DNA of 27,366 nucleotides from positions 1-27,366 of the IMG/VR virus record IMGVR_UViG_3300046001_001479; one strand, given 5' to 3'. Origin of the DNA: a virus. The notes under the pieces were generated by a model. The model did no database searches. It had not been told where the DNA came from and saw only the letters and a program-made list of their open reading frames with translations. A program made the translations under genes and the position numbers. The stretch's first letter is position 1; each line of letters starts with the position of its first letter. Below, in pieces: positions 1-7,925 of the stretch.

Positions 1-1
1 A

Positions 2-1318
2 GATTCAGATGGTGCTGTAGGTGGTGAACGGATGCGAATAGATAATGCAGGTAATGTGGGTATTGGTTTATCGACAATTTCTGCTTGGGCAAAACTTGAA
101 GTTTTAGGAACAGCAGGAGCGCAAACAGGTGCAGCACAACAATTATCTATTATTGGTAGAACAACCACAGCAGGACAGGGTGCAGGTATTAGACTTTCAG
201 CCGCAAGTGGTTCAAATGAAGCAGTAGGTATTATTGGTGTAGTTAATAATGCAAGTGGTACATCAGGTTCAATGACCTTCCATGTTTACAATGGTGGCGG
301 AGATATTCCTGAGCATATGCGTATTACAAATACTGGTAATGTAGGCATAGGTACCAATAGCCCTATTAGACCTTTGCAAATTGGTTCTTATGGCGTCACA
401 AACGGTGAAATTACACTTGCTTCTACTACAACAGGTTATGGAAGTATTTTGTTTGGTGATGGCGCAACTGGCTCAGATTTTTATCGTGGGTATATACAAT
501 ACCAACACTCAGGTGATTACATGATAATTGCTACAGCAACAGCAGAACGGATGCGTATAGACTCTAGTGGTAATGTAGGTATAGGTACTAGTAGTCCTGA
601 TAACAATAGTGGATATAAGGCTCTAACAATTTCAGGTACTGATGGTGGCGGACAAATATATTGGAAATCTACTACTTATTCAGTAACAGCATATGCTGGT
701 GCAGACAGTAATGGTGGATATATTGCTACACTTACAAATCATGCATTAATACTTAGAACAAACAACACAGAACGGATGCGTATTACAGGTACTGGTGAAT
801 TAATAGTTGGCGCATCTTCAACTGTTGGTACTGGTGGTAAAATGCAAGTATATAGTACGTCCGATACTCTGTATGTTCAGTCAAACGTAAACGATGCGTG
901 GTCCGCTATAGTTACAAACGTCCAATATACGGCTACTAATTTAGTTGCATTTCAATATGGTAATACAACAAACGTAGGTTCAATTGCGACAAACGGTACA
1001 GGTGTTACTTATGGTACAGCATCTGACTATCGTCTAAAAGAAAACATTGTACCAATGACAGGTGCGTTGGCTACAGTAGCACAACTTAAACCTGTGACTT
1101 ACAAGTGGAAATCAGATGGTTCTGATGGTCAAGGATTTATTGCCCACGAACTACAAACCGTTGTACCTGCCGCAGTTCACGGTGTAAAAGATGGCTTAAA
1201 AGAAAATGGTAAGCCTAATTACCAAAATGTAGATACATCATATCTAGTAGCAACATTAGTAGCAGCAATACAAGAATTAAAATCCGAATTTGACGCATAT
1301 AAATCAACACATCCTTAA
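2..1318 (+). CDS. Tail fibre protein with C-terminal S74 intramolecular chaperone (5' truncated)
   Basis: The frame is open from base 2, so the true start lies upstream; the ATG at 32 is internal to a repeat. The visible part has several repeats of the type (E)RMRI..xGNVGIGT.SP, a pattern common in trimeric beta-structured phage fibres. The C-terminal ~100 residues match the Peptidase_S74 / endosialidase chaperone family: SDYRLKEN near 1022-1045, then GFIAHELQ, and a terminal helical segment (YLVATLVAAIQELKSEF). In this family the Ser and the Lys five residues on form the self-cleavage dyad (codons 1022-1024 and 1037-1039 here), and the chaperone is released after trimerisation. It is probably a receptor-contacting distal fibre. 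The family call is firm; the receptor and T4 equivalent (gp37-like) are inferred. Confidence 0.85.
   Translation, partial: DSDGAVGGERMRIDNAGNVGIGLSTISAWAKLEVLGTAGAQTGAAQQLSIIGRTTTAGQGAGIRLSAASGSNEAVGIIGVVNNASGTSGSMTFHVYNGGGDIPEHMRITNTGNVGIGTNSPIRPLQIGSYGVTNGEITLASTTTGYGSILFGDGATGSDFYRGYIQYQHSGDYMIIATATAERMRIDSSGNVGIGTSSPDNNSGYKALTISGTDGGGQIYWKSTTYSVTAYAGADSNGGYIATLTNHALILRTNNTERMRITGTGELIVGASSTVGTGGKMQVYSTSDTLYVQSNVNDAWSAIVTNVQYTATNLVAFQYGNTTNVGSIATNGTGVTYGTASDYRLKENIVPMTGALATVAQLKPVTYKWKSDGSDGQGFIAHELQTVVPAAVHGVKDGLKENGKPNYQNVDTSYLVATLVAAIQELKSEFDAYKSTHP
26..820 (+). repeat. Dispersed fibre repeats, ERMRI-xxx-GNVGIGTxSP
   Basis: Four copies of an ~18-codon motif lie inside the truncated fibre gene, starting at about 26, 311, 545 and 770. 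The DNA of the copies is similar (GAACGGATGCG opens three of them). The last copy has diverged to GELIVGASS. Such motifs recur in beta-rich phage fibre shafts and can act as recombination points for swapping fibre domains. Confidence 0.75.
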
Positions 1319-1330
1319 AGGAGAATCAAA

Positions 1331-1630
1331 ATGGCAATCGTATACACATGGAACGTATCACAAACAGAATATCTGACCTCAGATAAATTTATCACGACAG
1401 CTCATTGGCAATGTGGTGCAGTAGACGGAGAGTATCAATCTTCTGTTTACTCAACTTGTGGCTGGCAAGCTGGAACACCTACTATAGCCTATGCAGATGT
1501 AACAATGGCTGAAGTCTTGGATTGGATTTGGGCATCAGGTGTAGACAAAGATGCAACAGAGGCATCACTAGCAGAACAGATTGCACTACAGAAAAATCCC
1601 ACAAGTGCTTCTGGAGTGCCTTGGAACTAA
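1331..1630 (+). CDS. Small fibre-associated protein of unknown function (paralogue of 9634-10017)
   Basis: This 99-residue protein has no function I can name. A strong Shine-Dalgarno (AAAGGAG, 1317-1323) sits before the ATG, 12 bases after the fibre stop, so the two genes are likely cotranscribed. It is aromatic-rich at the N terminus, has an acidic stretch around VTMAEVLDWIWASGVDKDATEASLAEQI, and ends in GVPWN. The 127-residue protein at 9634, also directly behind a fibre gene, has the same plan: an N-terminal beta-like part, a VITWISDVVANN helix region and a GLPWAP end. I read them as distant paralogues that travel with fibre genes, possibly virion components or fibre-assembly helpers; that role is inference. 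Confidence 0.75.
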   Translation: MAIVYTWNVSQTEYLTSDKFITTAHWQCGAVDGEYQSSVYSTCGWQAGTPTIAYADVTMAEVLDWIWASGVDKDATEASLAEQIALQKNPTSASGVPWN

Positions 1631-1638
1631 TATAAATA
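1631..1638 (+). promoter_or_regulatory. T4-type late promoter, TATAAATA
   Basis: An exact match to the T4 late promoter element TATAAATA immediately follows a TAA stop. It lies 64 bases upstream of the small gene at 1703 and could serve that gene and the collagen fibre behind it. In T4 this element is read by host RNA polymerase with the phage sigma factor gp55. Confidence 0.65.
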
Positions 1639-1702
1639 GATTGTGAAGTTGAAATTTATTGTTGTTTTTAAATTGAAGTATATTATTCTATAAGGAAAAA
1701 TC

Positions 1703-1876
1703 ATGGAAATAAAATTATCTTTAACTCTCGAAGAACTCAATGCTGTTATGCAGGCACTTGGTAATATGCCATATGCTCAGATTGCAACATTAGTAGAAAA
1801 AGTTCGTACACAAGCTGTACCACAAGTACAAGCACAAGAACCGGCCTCTAATGAAGGTGGTGAAGTAAAAAAGTAA
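1703..1876 (+). CDS. 57-residue conserved small protein (paralogue of 10054-10260)
   Basis: A short gene starting at ATG 1703 behind TAAGGAAAAAT. The product begins MEIKLSLTLEELNAVMQALG, continues NMPYAQIATLVEKVRTQA, and ends in a Gln/charged tail. It aligns with the 68-residue product at 10054 through a shared pattern N..M..L...P......L......Q..PQ.Q.Q, so it is almost certainly coding and the two are paralogues. From memory, small proteins of this type (hydrophobic N terminus, 'LN.(V/I)(L/M)..L..(L/M)P' core) occur repeatedly near structural genes in tailed phages; no function is known to me. The predicted helix-turn-helix-like pair of helices could mediate oligomerisation. Confidence 0.75.
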   Translation: MEIKLSLTLEELNAVMQALGNMPYAQIATLVEKVRTQAVPQVQAQEPASNEGGEVKK

Positions 1877-1946
1877 GTCTGCTTATGCAAGGTTTACTCA
1901 AAAAAATCCTGTAGCACTAAATTAAATAACAAAAGGATAGTACGCT

Positions 1947-3236
1947 TTGGCAACCAATAATACCTTTAGTACAAAAAATGGTTTAACGGTAGGTGATACT
2001 ACTATTGTTGCCGCCAATGGTGTTTGGGTTGGTGCAGCCACAAATCTTATAGGTCCACAGGGTGTACAGGGTGCTCAAGGTGTTCAAGGTACTGTTGGTG
2101 CTCAAGGTGCACAAGGTACTATCGGTGCTCAAGGTGCACAAGGTACTACAGGTGCTACAGGCGCTCAAGGTTCAGCCGGTGCTCAAGGTGTTGCTGGTGC
2201 TCAGGGTGCCGTAGGTGCTCAAGGTGTACAAGGTGTTGTTGGTGCTCAGGGGGTTCAAGGTGCTGTCGGTGCTCAAGGTACTCAAGGTTCTACTGGACCT
2301 ACTGGTGCTCCAGGTGCTCAAGGTGTCCAAGGCACATTAGGTCCTCAAGGTGTTACAGGAAATACAGGTCCAACAGGAGCTCCTGGTGCTCAAGGTACTC
2401 AAGGTGTTCAAGGTACGACTGGACCTACAGGACCAGGTGGACCAACAGGACCTCCTGGCGCTCAAGGTCCTACGGGACCTACAGGTGCTCCAGGTGCTCA
2501 AGGTGTTCAAGGTTCAGGTGGTCCTACAGGACCCACAGGTCCTACAGGTCCTCCAGGTGCTCAAGGTCCAACAGGTCCAGGTGGACCTACTGGACCAGGT
2601 GGACCAACAGGACCTCCAGGTGCTCAAGGCGTTCAAGGTTCGACCGGTCCAACGGGACCAGGTGGTCCTACAGGACCCACAGGTCCTCCAGGTGCTCAAG
2701 GTCCAACAGGTCCAGGTGGACCTACTGGACCAGGTGGACCAACAGGACCTCCAGGTGCTCAAGGTGCTCAAGGAATTCCCGGACCAGTAAATGTAGGTAA
2801 TGTTGTTCAAGTTGTTCATGCACAGACTAACAATACCACCGGATTTACAATGACAAGTAACATTACACCCGTTACATGGACTGGCGCACCTACGGCAACA
2901 ATTACTTTGACAAATAGTGCAAATAAAGTAGTAATTCTTGCAAGAATAGGTATGCAATATGATGCTGCAGACCAATGTGTAAACTTTATGTTCCGGTTTG
3001 TCGGTGGTACTCTTATTGCTGATTTATCTGGTAGTTCTTACTATGGTTCGACTTTTCACGGTACAAGTGCAGCTGGTGGTTTATGGAAAGATGTATCAAT
3101 TACTTGGACAGACTCACCAGGAACCACAGGTCCTGTTACATATACTTGGTATACAAGAAGTGAATCTGGAGGATTAATATATCCAGACCATGGAAATTCG
3201 ACCAATTCTATCATACTTATGGAGGTTAAGGTATGA
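1947..3236 (+). CDS. Collagen-like tail fibre protein 1 (82 Gly-X-Y triplets)
   Basis: 429 residues. Residues 1-35 ([20 protein letters not shown]...) nearly match the N terminus of the protein at 7966 and probably form a shared attachment module. Residues 36-281 are 82 consecutive Gly-X-Y triplets without a break: first mostly GAQ/GVQ, later GPT/GPP/GPG. Y-position prolines occur as GAP, GPP and GIP; there is no lysine in the stretch. Residues ~282-429 are a beta-rich tip ([22 protein letters not shown]), possibly a jelly-roll receptor-binding knob. The start is TTG: an in-frame TAG at 1938 rules out anything further upstream, and the paralogue begins ATG at the same residue. AAAAGGA lies about 9 bases upstream. 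The last codons overlap the next gene. Likely a trimeric triple-helical fibre. Confidence 0.85.
   Translation: MATNNTFSTKNGLTVGDTTIVAANGVWVGAATNLIGPQGVQGAQGVQGTVGAQGAQGTIGAQGAQGTTGATGAQGSAGAQGVAGAQGAVGAQGVQGVVGAQGVQGAVGAQGTQGSTGPTGAPGAQGVQGTLGPQGVTGNTGPTGAPGAQGTQGVQGTTGPTGPGGPTGPPGAQGPTGPTGAPGAQGVQGSGGPTGPTGPTGPPGAQGPTGPGGPTGPGGPTGPPGAQGVQGSTGPTGPGGPTGPTGPPGAQGPTGPGGPTGPGGPTGPPGAQGAQGIPGPVNVGNVVQVVHAQTNNTTGFTMTSNITPVTWTGAPTATITLTNSANKVVILARIGMQYDAADQCVNFMFRFVGGTLIADLSGSSYYGSTFHGTSAAGGLWKDVSITWTDSPGTTGPVTYTWYTRSESGGLIYPDHGNSTNSIILMEVKV
2544..2764 (+). repeat. Exact 86-bp direct repeat inside collagen region 1
   Basis: Bases 2544-2629 are identical to 2679-2764, offset by 135 bases (45 residues, 15 collagen triplets). 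Identity at synonymous positions points to a recent in-frame duplication or recombination, and the unit length is a multiple of three triplets. Confidence 0.85.
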
Positions 3237-3556
3237 AAATGATTTCAGATAATTTTCATGAATCAATCTACAAACTTTATCCCAATGTAGTCAGTACATT
3301 AGGTGATAAGGCTTATGATGCAAATGGTGATGAAGTAATTTATGATTTACAAGCTGTTACAGAAGAAGCACAAAAAGAAACTTGTAAAAAAAAGGCCAAA
3401 CAATTATTAGTCCTTAGTGATTGGTCAGCTTTGCCTGATGTTGGTTTAATAAATTCTGCTGAGTTTGTTACTTATCGTGGTATTTTACGAGGGTATGTAA
3501 TTCAACCCGTAGTATCTCCTAATTTCCCTATAGAACCAACACCTATTTGGGTATAA
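3233..3556 (+). CDS. Tail fibre assembly chaperone-like protein (Phage_tail_APC type)
   Basis: A 107-residue product whose ATG overlaps the collagen-fibre stop (ATGA), with GGAGG about 10 bases upstream, so it is translationally coupled to the fibre. The central segment ([38 protein letters not shown]) has the signature of the phage tail assembly chaperone family (Pfam Phage_tail_APC; from memory): helix, then 'sDW..LpDv.l.n...f..YR..lR'. Members sit directly behind fibre genes and are thought to help fold or assemble the preceding fibre. A direct structural role cannot be excluded. The neighbouring enzyme block begins 73 bases downstream. Confidence 0.7.
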   Translation: MKMISDNFHESIYKLYPNVVSTLGDKAYDANGDEVIYDLQAVTEEAQKETCKKKAKQLLVLSDWSALPDVGLINSAEFVTYRGILRGYVIQPVVSPNFPIEPTPIWV

Positions 3557-3584
3557 ATCATTCAAGATGTTCAAAAACACAAGA

Positions 3585-3592
3585 CTAAATAA
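3585..3592 (+). promoter_or_regulatory. Possible variant late promoter, CTAAATAA
   Basis: CTAAATA is a late-promoter variant reported for T4-like cyanophages. It lies 36 bases before the ATG of the first oxygenase gene, in the short gap after the assembly-chaperone gene. It departs from the NATAAATA form seen elsewhere in the window, so this is tentative. Confidence 0.3.
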
Positions 3593-3628
3593 GTGTGTAA
3601 GTTAAATTAATTATAAAGGTGAAATATT

Positions 3629-4201
3629 ATGACTGGTGAATGGTGTTACTTTAATCATTATTTTGATAAAACGGCGTGTGAAAAAATCATTGCTGATGCG
3701 GCAGATATCCCAACACAAGATGGTATTCTAGGTATAGGTGACGGCCAAACCGTAGATTACTCTTTGCGTAGAAGTAAAATCAGATTTGTTAATTCAGACA
3801 ATACCAAATTTACTTGGGTGTTTGATGCTCTATGGAAAACAGCCTTAGATGCCAACAGAGATTTTTTCAATGTTCATATTACAAGGTTACCATTTATTCA
3901 AATTGCTGAATATGATTATCTTGATAAAGGTGAATACAAAGAACACCATGATGTCTTTTGGTTAAACAACGATCCAATATATCATCGCAAACTTTCTTGT
4001 ATTATACAACTATCCGATCCTGAAGATTATCAAGGTGGTGATTTTGAAATTACAGAAGGTTGTCCGGCATTAGATAGAGAAACTAAAAATCAAGGCTCTA
4101 TCATTTACTTTCCTTCAATGTTCAGACACAAAGCAAATCCAGTCCTCAGAGGTACTAGATATAGTGTAGCAGCTTGGTTTGAAGGACCTAAATGGAGATA
4201 G
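3629..4201 (+). CDS. 2-oxoglutarate/Fe(II) oxygenase, prolyl 4-hydroxylase-like
   Basis: 190 residues with the full motif set of prolyl-4-hydroxylase-type enzymes. The iron-binding H106-x-D108 lies in EHHDVFW, the third ligand H167 in MFRHKANPV, and the 2-oxoglutarate-binding R177 is exactly ten residues later (GTRYSVAAWFEGP). YQGGDFE (134-140) is the usual strand between them. Known members hydroxylate proline or other side chains using O2 and 2-oxoglutarate. The start follows AAAGGTGAAA. The gene lies just behind a collagen-like fibre and its chaperone and is followed at once by another oxygenase and two glycosyltransferases, so Gly-X-Pro hydroxylation on the fibres is an attractive role. 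That substrate is inferred; a small-molecule or glycan substrate is possible. Confidence 0.88.
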   Translation: MTGEWCYFNHYFDKTACEKIIADAADIPTQDGILGIGDGQTVDYSLRRSKIRFVNSDNTKFTWVFDALWKTALDANRDFFNVHITRLPFIQIAEYDYLDKGEYKEHHDVFWLNNDPIYHRKLSCIIQLSDPEDYQGGDFEITEGCPALDRETKNQGSIIYFPSMFRHKANPVLRGTRYSVAAWFEGPKWR

Positions 4202-4202
4202 A

Positions 4203-4922
4203 ATGAATGATATTGTTATGGAAGTTGAACCTTTTGAATATTTTATAATAGATAATTTTTTACCAGTAGATAAAGCCAAAAAACTCTCAGCCGAATTTCC
4301 AGATTTTCATTCACCAGTTTGGTATGATTATGATAATCCATTGGAATTAAAAAAGACAATTAACAATTGGTTTTATTTTCCACCTGAAACATACCAGTTA
4401 TTTACAGAGTTAAATGGTAATAACTTCACTGGTAAATTAAAAGATATTTTGAAATTGAATAATCTATATTCAGATATGGGTTTACATGGAGGCGGCTGGC
4501 ACATTCATGGTCATGGTGGAAAATTAAATGTACATCTTGACTACTCTCTGCATCCAAAGTTAAACCTAGAGCGCAGGTTAAATCTCATTCTATACCTAAC
4601 ACCAGATTGGGATCCTAAATGGGGTGGCAATTTAGAATTCTGGTCGCATGATGAAAAAACAAATAAACCAAAAGAAAAAGTTAAGACAATAGATTGTATT
4701 TTTAATCGAGCCGTTATCTTTAATACCACACAAAATTCTTGGCATGGATTTTATGACCCTATTAATTGTCCAAAAGATGTGTATAGAAAAAGTGTTGCCA
4801 CTTATTACTTGACAGATTCTACACCAAATACACCACCAAGAAAAAGAGCCTTGTATAGTCCTGCAAAAAACCAAGAGAATGATAAAGATATATTAGAATT
4901 AATTGAAAAGAGAGTAAGATAA
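4203..4922 (+). CDS. Second 2-oxoglutarate/Fe(II) oxygenase
   Basis: 239 residues from ATG 4203, chosen because GGAG lies six bases upstream; a TTG 24 bases earlier would overlap the previous gene. Iron ligands are visible as H111-x-D113 (NVHLDYSLHP) and H181 (NSWHGFYDP), with R195 as the likely 2-oxoglutarate contact (YRKSVATYYL). KWGGNLEFWS (139-148) is the typical core strand. This spacing fits the 2OG-FeII_Oxy_3 group often found in bacterial polysaccharide and phage modification clusters, and it differs from the neighbour at 3629. A second His/Gly-rich stretch (HGGGWHIHGHGGK, 95-107) precedes the HxD motif. The substrate is unknown: collagen-like fibre residues or the sugars added by the downstream transferases. 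The stop overlaps the next start (TAATG). Confidence 0.85.
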   Translation: MNDIVMEVEPFEYFIIDNFLPVDKAKKLSAEFPDFHSPVWYDYDNPLELKKTINNWFYFPPETYQLFTELNGNNFTGKLKDILKLNNLYSDMGLHGGGWHIHGHGGKLNVHLDYSLHPKLNLERRLNLILYLTPDWDPKWGGNLEFWSHDEKTNKPKEKVKTIDCIFNRAVIFNTTQNSWHGFYDPINCPKDVYRKSVATYYLTDSTPNTPPRKRALYSPAKNQENDKDILELIEKRVR

Positions 4923-6646
4923 TGGCTGAAAAAAAATGTAAAATTGTAATGACCACGATGTTTCAAAATGAATCTAAAACTATTAGACGAATGTTGGAAT
5001 CTTGTTACAAATATATTGACTTTTGGGTAATACAAAACAACGGTTCAACAGATGGTACAGAAAAAATTGTTGAAGAATTTTTTGCAGAACATCAAATACC
5101 AGGATTTCTTTACAACGTAGATGAAGGCTGGGTAGGCTTTGGTTGGAATCGTGACCATCTGACACAAACTTGCCAAAGTCTTGAACATGGTTGTGATTGG
5201 ATTTTAAAGATGGACTGTGATGAGATTCTGCAAGTAGATGATGACTTTGATTGGTCAATACTAGATGATACCACAGTACATTCTTGGGAAGTTCCTTGTG
5301 TTCAAGGCACATCAACTTACACTCGGTGTTGGATGTGGAATGCTAAAATGTTTTGGCGTTTTAACCACGACCCATGCCATGAAACTGTTTATTGTGCCGA
5401 TGAATCTATTGGTGATAGATTTCAAAGAGTGTTATTACCAAAATCATTTAGACAAACAGGATTTAATGAAGGTCAAAGCTGGGGCGTACCAACTAAATTT
5501 ATGAGTCATGCTCTCATCTTAGAAGAAAAGATGATAGCTGAAGATAGTTTCAAAACAAATCTATATCATTTTTGGTACATTGGTAAAAGTTATTTTGATG
5601 CTTGGGAATCAAATGCTTTTCCTTTAGGTGAAAGCCAAAAGAAAGAATATGGCCGCAGGTGTATCTATTATTTTGGTGAATATTTAAATTTTATGCACCA
5701 GTTTAATAAAACACAATCAGCACAATTCATCGATGAAGTTTCTTATATGTCTATGTTGATGATTGCACAGATTTATGGTTACTTTGATGATAAAGAAAAT
5801 CAAATAAGTTATTTAAAATCGGCAGGTTCATTTGCACCAGGTAGAAATGACCATCTATTGGCTTTGGTATACAAATATCAACAGTTAAAAGATTGGAAAA
5901 ATATGTACAAATACACAAGTATTATGATGCAGCCTGAAAGAACAAATGCTTATCCAACATATACAAACTTTGTAGATTCTTCCATATACCATGATGGTGG
6001 TACGTTGGTTCAAAGTTTACACAGCATTGCTTCACATGAAAAAGAAAAAGAAGAATCAGAACAAACAGAACACCCACCATTTTATATCAATAAATCTTAT
6101 GGTAAAAAATTGTTTGTTGTAGATAACTTTTATAATGATCCAGATACAATAAGAGACTTTGCATTAACACAAGTTGAATATAAAGAAGATTTAAGATGGT
6201 ATAAAGGACTTAGGTCTGTAAGACCATATCGACCAAAAGGACTTAAAGAAGCCTTTGAGTTCATTATGGGTGAACGTATCGTAGACTTTGAACAAGGTTA
6301 TAATGGTGTATTTCAAATCTGTATAGCCGAAGATCCACAAGTTTATCATTATGATATGCAAAAATGGGCTGCCATGATATACATGACACCAGATGCACCG
6401 CTAGAAAGTGGTACAAGATTACATCGGTCTAAAATTAATGGTGCCAGAAGAGCAACAGATGTTGATGCTGATACGGCTTTTTCTGGTGGATTTTATGATT
6501 CTACTAAATTTGATATTGCCGATTCAGCTGGTAACCTGTATAATAGACTAGTCATTATGGATGCTAGATGTATACATTCAGCAGGACCCTATTTTGGCCA
6601 AAACAAACAAGACGGCAGACTAACACATTTATTTTTCTTTGATTAA
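4922..6646 (+). CDS. Bifunctional protein: GT2-like glycosyltransferase fused to a 2OG-oxygenase-like domain
   Basis: 574 residues. Residues ~5-250 are a GT-A fold family-2-like glycosyltransferase: VMTTMFQNES, IQNNGSTDGT (38-46), and a metal-binding D98-x-D100 in KMDCDEIL. Residues ~270-340 are helical and resemble short TPR-like repeats. Residues ~385-574 resemble DUF6445-type proteins of the 2OG oxygenase superfamily: VVDNFYNDPDTIRDFAL, H476-x-D478 (YHYDMQKWAAMIYM), distal H552 (CIHSAGPYFG) and R566 in DGRLTHLFFF. Joining a sugar transferase and a hydroxylase in one chain recalls animal LH3/PLOD3 and mimivirus L230, which hydroxylate and glycosylate collagen, although the domain families differ. 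It overlaps the preceding stop by one base. Domain calls are good; fibre modification is inferred. Confidence 0.82.
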   Translation: MAEKKCKIVMTTMFQNESKTIRRMLESCYKYIDFWVIQNNGSTDGTEKIVEEFFAEHQIPGFLYNVDEGWVGFGWNRDHLTQTCQSLEHGCDWILKMDCDEILQVDDDFDWSILDDTTVHSWEVPCVQGTSTYTRCWMWNAKMFWRFNHDPCHETVYCADESIGDRFQRVLLPKSFRQTGFNEGQSWGVPTKFMSHALILEEKMIAEDSFKTNLYHFWYIGKSYFDAWESNAFPLGESQKKEYGRRCIYYFGEYLNFMHQFNKTQSAQFIDEVSYMSMLMIAQIYGYFDDKENQISYLKSAGSFAPGRNDHLLALVYKYQQLKDWKNMYKYTSIMMQPERTNAYPTYTNFVDSSIYHDGGTLVQSLHSIASHEKEKEESEQTEHPPFYINKSYGKKLFVVDNFYNDPDTIRDFALTQVEYKEDLRWYKGLRSVRPYRPKGLKEAFEFIMGERIVDFEQGYNGVFQICIAEDPQVYHYDMQKWAAMIYMTPDAPLESGTRLHRSKINGARRATDVDADTAFSGGFYDSTKFDIADSAGNLYNRLVIMDARCIHSAGPYFGQNKQDGRLTHLFFFD

Positions 6647-6649
6647 ATT

Positions 6650-7918
6650 ATGAAACAATACAAATTTAGCTTTATTACACCTGAACATAGTCCAGAAAAC
6701 ATACCATATTTACTTGAATTATATGATTCGATTATCAAACAAACATATAAAAAATGGGAATGGGTTATACTAACAAACAACAAATGTACACCAGAACATT
6801 TACCTGAAAAAATAAGAAATGATAGTAGGGTAAAAGTATTTCATTGGCACGGAGAGACGGCCAGTATTGGTAAATTAAAATTAGATGCCTTTTATCTAGG
6901 TACAGGTGATATATTAGTTGAAGCCGACCATGATGATATGTTTACACCAGATTGTTTAGAAGAATTAAACAAAGCATATCAAGATGAATCGGTTGGATTT
7001 GTTTATTCTGATAATGCAGCTTATAAAATGGATGGTGAGTTTATACCTTTTATGCCAGAGAATGGTTGGACATACAGAACACATAAATGGAAAGACAAAG
7101 AATTAATTGCCATGAATAGTTTTGAACCTAGTAGTCACAGTCTAAGTTATATTTGGTATGCACCAGACCATGTGAGAACATGGAGAGCATCTGTATATAA
7201 AGAAATTGGTGGTCATAATCCAGAACTAGAGATTTGTGATGACCATGAATTGTGTATTCGTACCTATCTGAAAACAAAGATGGTTCATATACCTAAAGTA
7301 TTATACATTTATAGATATACTGGTTTCAATACATCAGTAAATAGTAGAAACGCTGATATACAGATTAAGACAGTTGAATTGTTTAATCAATATACAAGAC
7401 AGTTGGCGGAAAGAGATGCAGAACTTAATGGTCTATTGAAAGTAGATATTGGTGGTGGGTTAAATCCATATCCAGGTTATTTTACAGTTGATTTAAGAGA
7501 CACAGCCAACCTTCAAGCTGACTTAAATAATGGTATTCCTTTACCTGATAACTCTGTTGGTGTTCTAAATGCCAGTCATATCATTGAACATCTGCATGAT
7601 AAAACAAAAATCATGGCAGAAATACATAGGGTTTTGGCACATGGAGGCTGGGCATTTATAGATGTACCTAGTACCGATGGTCGTGGTGCCTTTCAGGATC
7701 CAACCCATGTAAGTTATTGGAATGAAAATAGTTTTTTATATTATACAGATTCTTATTTGGCCAACTTTATAGATAATACATCAATTAGATTTCAAGAATA
7801 CCGTAAAGAAACTTATTATCCTAACGATTGGTTAAAAAGTTTGAATGTTTTAGTTACAACGGCTTGGTTAGTGGCTATCAAAGATGGACCTAGATTACCA
7901 GGACTATTAAAAATTTAA
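6650..7918 (+). CDS. Glycosyltransferase (GT2) fused to SAM-dependent methyltransferase
   Basis: 422 residues. Residues ~4-235 are a GT2 enzyme: FSFITPEHSP, a metal-binding stretch EADHDD (91-96), SDNAAY, and the acidic base region EICDDHELCIR (194-204) before a MVHIPKVLYIYR strand. Residues ~262-415 are a class I methyltransferase: motif I VDIGGGLNPYPGY (265-277), VDLRD (280-284), an LPDNSVGVLNASHIIEHL motif (298-315) and HRVLAHGGWAFIDVP, typical of the Methyltransf_11 type. The gene starts three bases after the previous stop with no clear ribosome site, so it is probably coupled. A joint enzyme could add a sugar and methylate it, capping a short glycan on a fibre. The acceptor is unknown. 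Confidence 0.85.
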   Translation: MKQYKFSFITPEHSPENIPYLLELYDSIIKQTYKKWEWVILTNNKCTPEHLPEKIRNDSRVKVFHWHGETASIGKLKLDAFYLGTGDILVEADHDDMFTPDCLEELNKAYQDESVGFVYSDNAAYKMDGEFIPFMPENGWTYRTHKWKDKELIAMNSFEPSSHSLSYIWYAPDHVRTWRASVYKEIGGHNPELEICDDHELCIRTYLKTKMVHIPKVLYIYRYTGFNTSVNSRNADIQIKTVELFNQYTRQLAERDAELNGLLKVDIGGGLNPYPGYFTVDLRDTANLQADLNNGIPLPDNSVGVLNASHIIEHLHDKTKIMAEIHRVLAHGGWAFIDVPSTDGRGAFQDPTHVSYWNENSFLYYTDSYLANFIDNTSIRFQEYRKETYYPNDWLKSLNVLVTTAWLVAIKDGPRLPGLLKI

Positions 7919-7925
7919 AATTAAT

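Noticed and set aside
2052-2790. Short direct repeats that might be read as a CRISPR array
   Set aside because: Units are 9-base codon triplets kept in a coding frame, with no unique spacers and no cas genes.
2024-2975. Long open frames in other frames and on the minus strand across collagen region 1 (e.g. 2024-2800 +, 2350-2790 +, 2514-2975 -)
   Set aside because: Low-complexity Cys/Arg/Ser/Trp or Leu/Gln/Val repeats that arise when Gly-X-Y codon repeats are read out of frame; no ribosome sites or family resemblance.
3552-3559. TATAAATC as a late promoter after the APC-type gene
   Set aside because: The final conserved A is missing; kept out in favour of the tentative CTAAATAA at 3585.
4179-4202. 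TTG at 4179 as start of the second oxygenase
   Set aside because: It overlaps the end of the previous gene; ATG 4203 has GGAG at correct spacing.
3629-6646. Lysyl hydroxylase assignment for the oxygenases by analogy to mimivirus L230
   Set aside because: The collagen arrays contain no lysine, and the domains are P4H-like, 2OG-FeII_Oxy_3-like and DUF6445-like, not PLOD-like.
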